DNA of 64,000 bases from [Pseudomonas] carboxydohydrogena (GTDB lineage: Bacteria > Pseudomonadota > Alphaproteobacteria > Rhizobiales > Xanthobacteraceae), in NCBI RefSeq assembly GCF_029030725.1, contig NZ_CP113162.1, positions 2,602,501 to 2,666,500 of the forward strand, read 5' to 3'. Positions 63,693 to 64,000 of the stretch are shown here, piece by piece. The notes under the pieces are model-generated. The model was not told where the DNA came from. It did no database searches and saw nothing but the letters and a program-made list of their open reading frames with translations. Each line of letters starts with the position of its first letter. Positions within the stretch are counted from its first letter, which is position 1. Position numbers and translations under genes: made by a program.

Positions 63693-64000
63693 CTACATCC
63701 CAAAGTGAGGTGATGATAGAGGCGGCCTACGTCTGAAGGCTTCTTCTTTAGCAGCTTCTCGAGTGTCAAATTTTCCGACGAACCGACCTTTATGGTCAAA
63801 CAGGAACCATTTCCCCTCGGAGTGTGCCAACTTGTATTCGTTGCTTAATTCCTCGAACGAATCAAAATCGTTCAGAGAAGGCTCGGAATCTTCCTCAAAC
63901 TGATACGGGCTCACTTCTTGCTCTTCTGGAGGCTCGTCAGAACGTGGAGTATCTGTCTGAATCCGTTGCGGCCTATTGGTTGGCGTGTACGTCGGAGGTG
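63693..64000 (-). CDS. Hypothetical protein, C-terminal part only
   Basis: The frame is open from the window edge to the stop at 63693, so the start lies beyond 64000. The visible 100 or so residues have a Pro/Thr-rich low-complexity stretch (YTPTNRPQRIQTDTPRSDE) and then a compact ending with KWFLFDHKGRFVGKFDTREAAKEEA. The latter is a short beta-hairpin-plus-helix unit. A GTG at 63914 would give 73 residues but ignores coding-like sequence upstream. The function is unknown. Confidence 0.5.
   Translation of the reverse strand, partial: PPTYTPTNRPQRIQTDTPRSDEPPEEQEVSPYQFEEDSEPSLNDFDSFEELSNEYKLAHSEGKWFLFDHKGRFVGKFDTREAAKEEAFRRRPPLSSPHFGM

Overview
The window looks like a chromosomal segment of an alphaproteobacterium, most likely of the Nitrobacteraceae (Bradyrhizobium, Rhodopseudomonas or Afipia type). 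The reasons are a norEF/norCBQD plus nirK/nirV denitrification block, pseudoazurin, boxes that look like iron control elements (Irr type) in front of a TonB receptor, a tripartite tricarboxylate transporter, and high-GC coding bias over the first 48.7 kb. I see no rRNA, tRNA or CRISPR array.

Layout, left to right. (1) 0.3-1.6 kb: two DUF202 membrane proteins and panD. (2) 1.8-8.9 kb: a seven-gene minus-strand operon. In transcription order it encodes a TusA-like protein, a DsrE-like protein, a large unrecognised membrane/exported protein, a PhnD/PhnE/PhnC-type ABC importer and a TusA-like domain fused to a core methionine synthase. It reads as a sulfur or methyl-sulfur uptake and transfer system, and I consider it the best candidate for an undescribed pathway. 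(3) 9.5-15.0 kb: a ketopantoate-reductase-like enzyme, a glyoxylate aminotransferase, an L-lactate dehydrogenase and an amidase. Three copies of a 14-bp palindrome lie in the divergent promoter region. (4) 15.4-28.2 kb: a catabolic cluster with SDR, quinone oxidoreductase, TauE-type permease, GST, two Rieske ferredoxins, a ferredoxin reductase, an amidohydrolase, a TctABC-type importer with a frameshifted binding protein, a mandelate-racemase-type enzyme, IclR and LysR regulators and a second GST. No terminal oxygenase is present beside its electron-transfer proteins. (5) 28.6-39.7 kb: queD, pseudoazurin, an alternative-oxidase-like protein, a Crp/Fnr regulator, norEF and norCBQD, nirV and nirK. 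Palindromes of the form TTG-N8-CAA lie in front of these units. (6) 39.8-48.7 kb: a TonB receptor, then a lactate block (dld, a soluble chemoreceptor-like protein, an lldD-type gene, lctP and a GntR/FCD regulator).

(7) From about 48.9 kb to the right edge the character changes. There is lower-GC sequence, repeated 17-bp units resembling a transposon end, a 5'-truncated TniB/TnsC-type remnant, an intact TniQ/TnsD-type gene, and then probable defence genes: a HEPN-CBS fusion, a three-gene ABC-ATPase/middle-component/nuclease operon (ABC-3C type), a CoiA-like nuclease with an apparent Xre/MbcA/ParS-type C-terminal domain, and a DUF262/HNH (GmrSD-type) protein. This is best read as a Tn7/Tn5053-related island carrying or collecting defence cargo. 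Its right end is outside the window.
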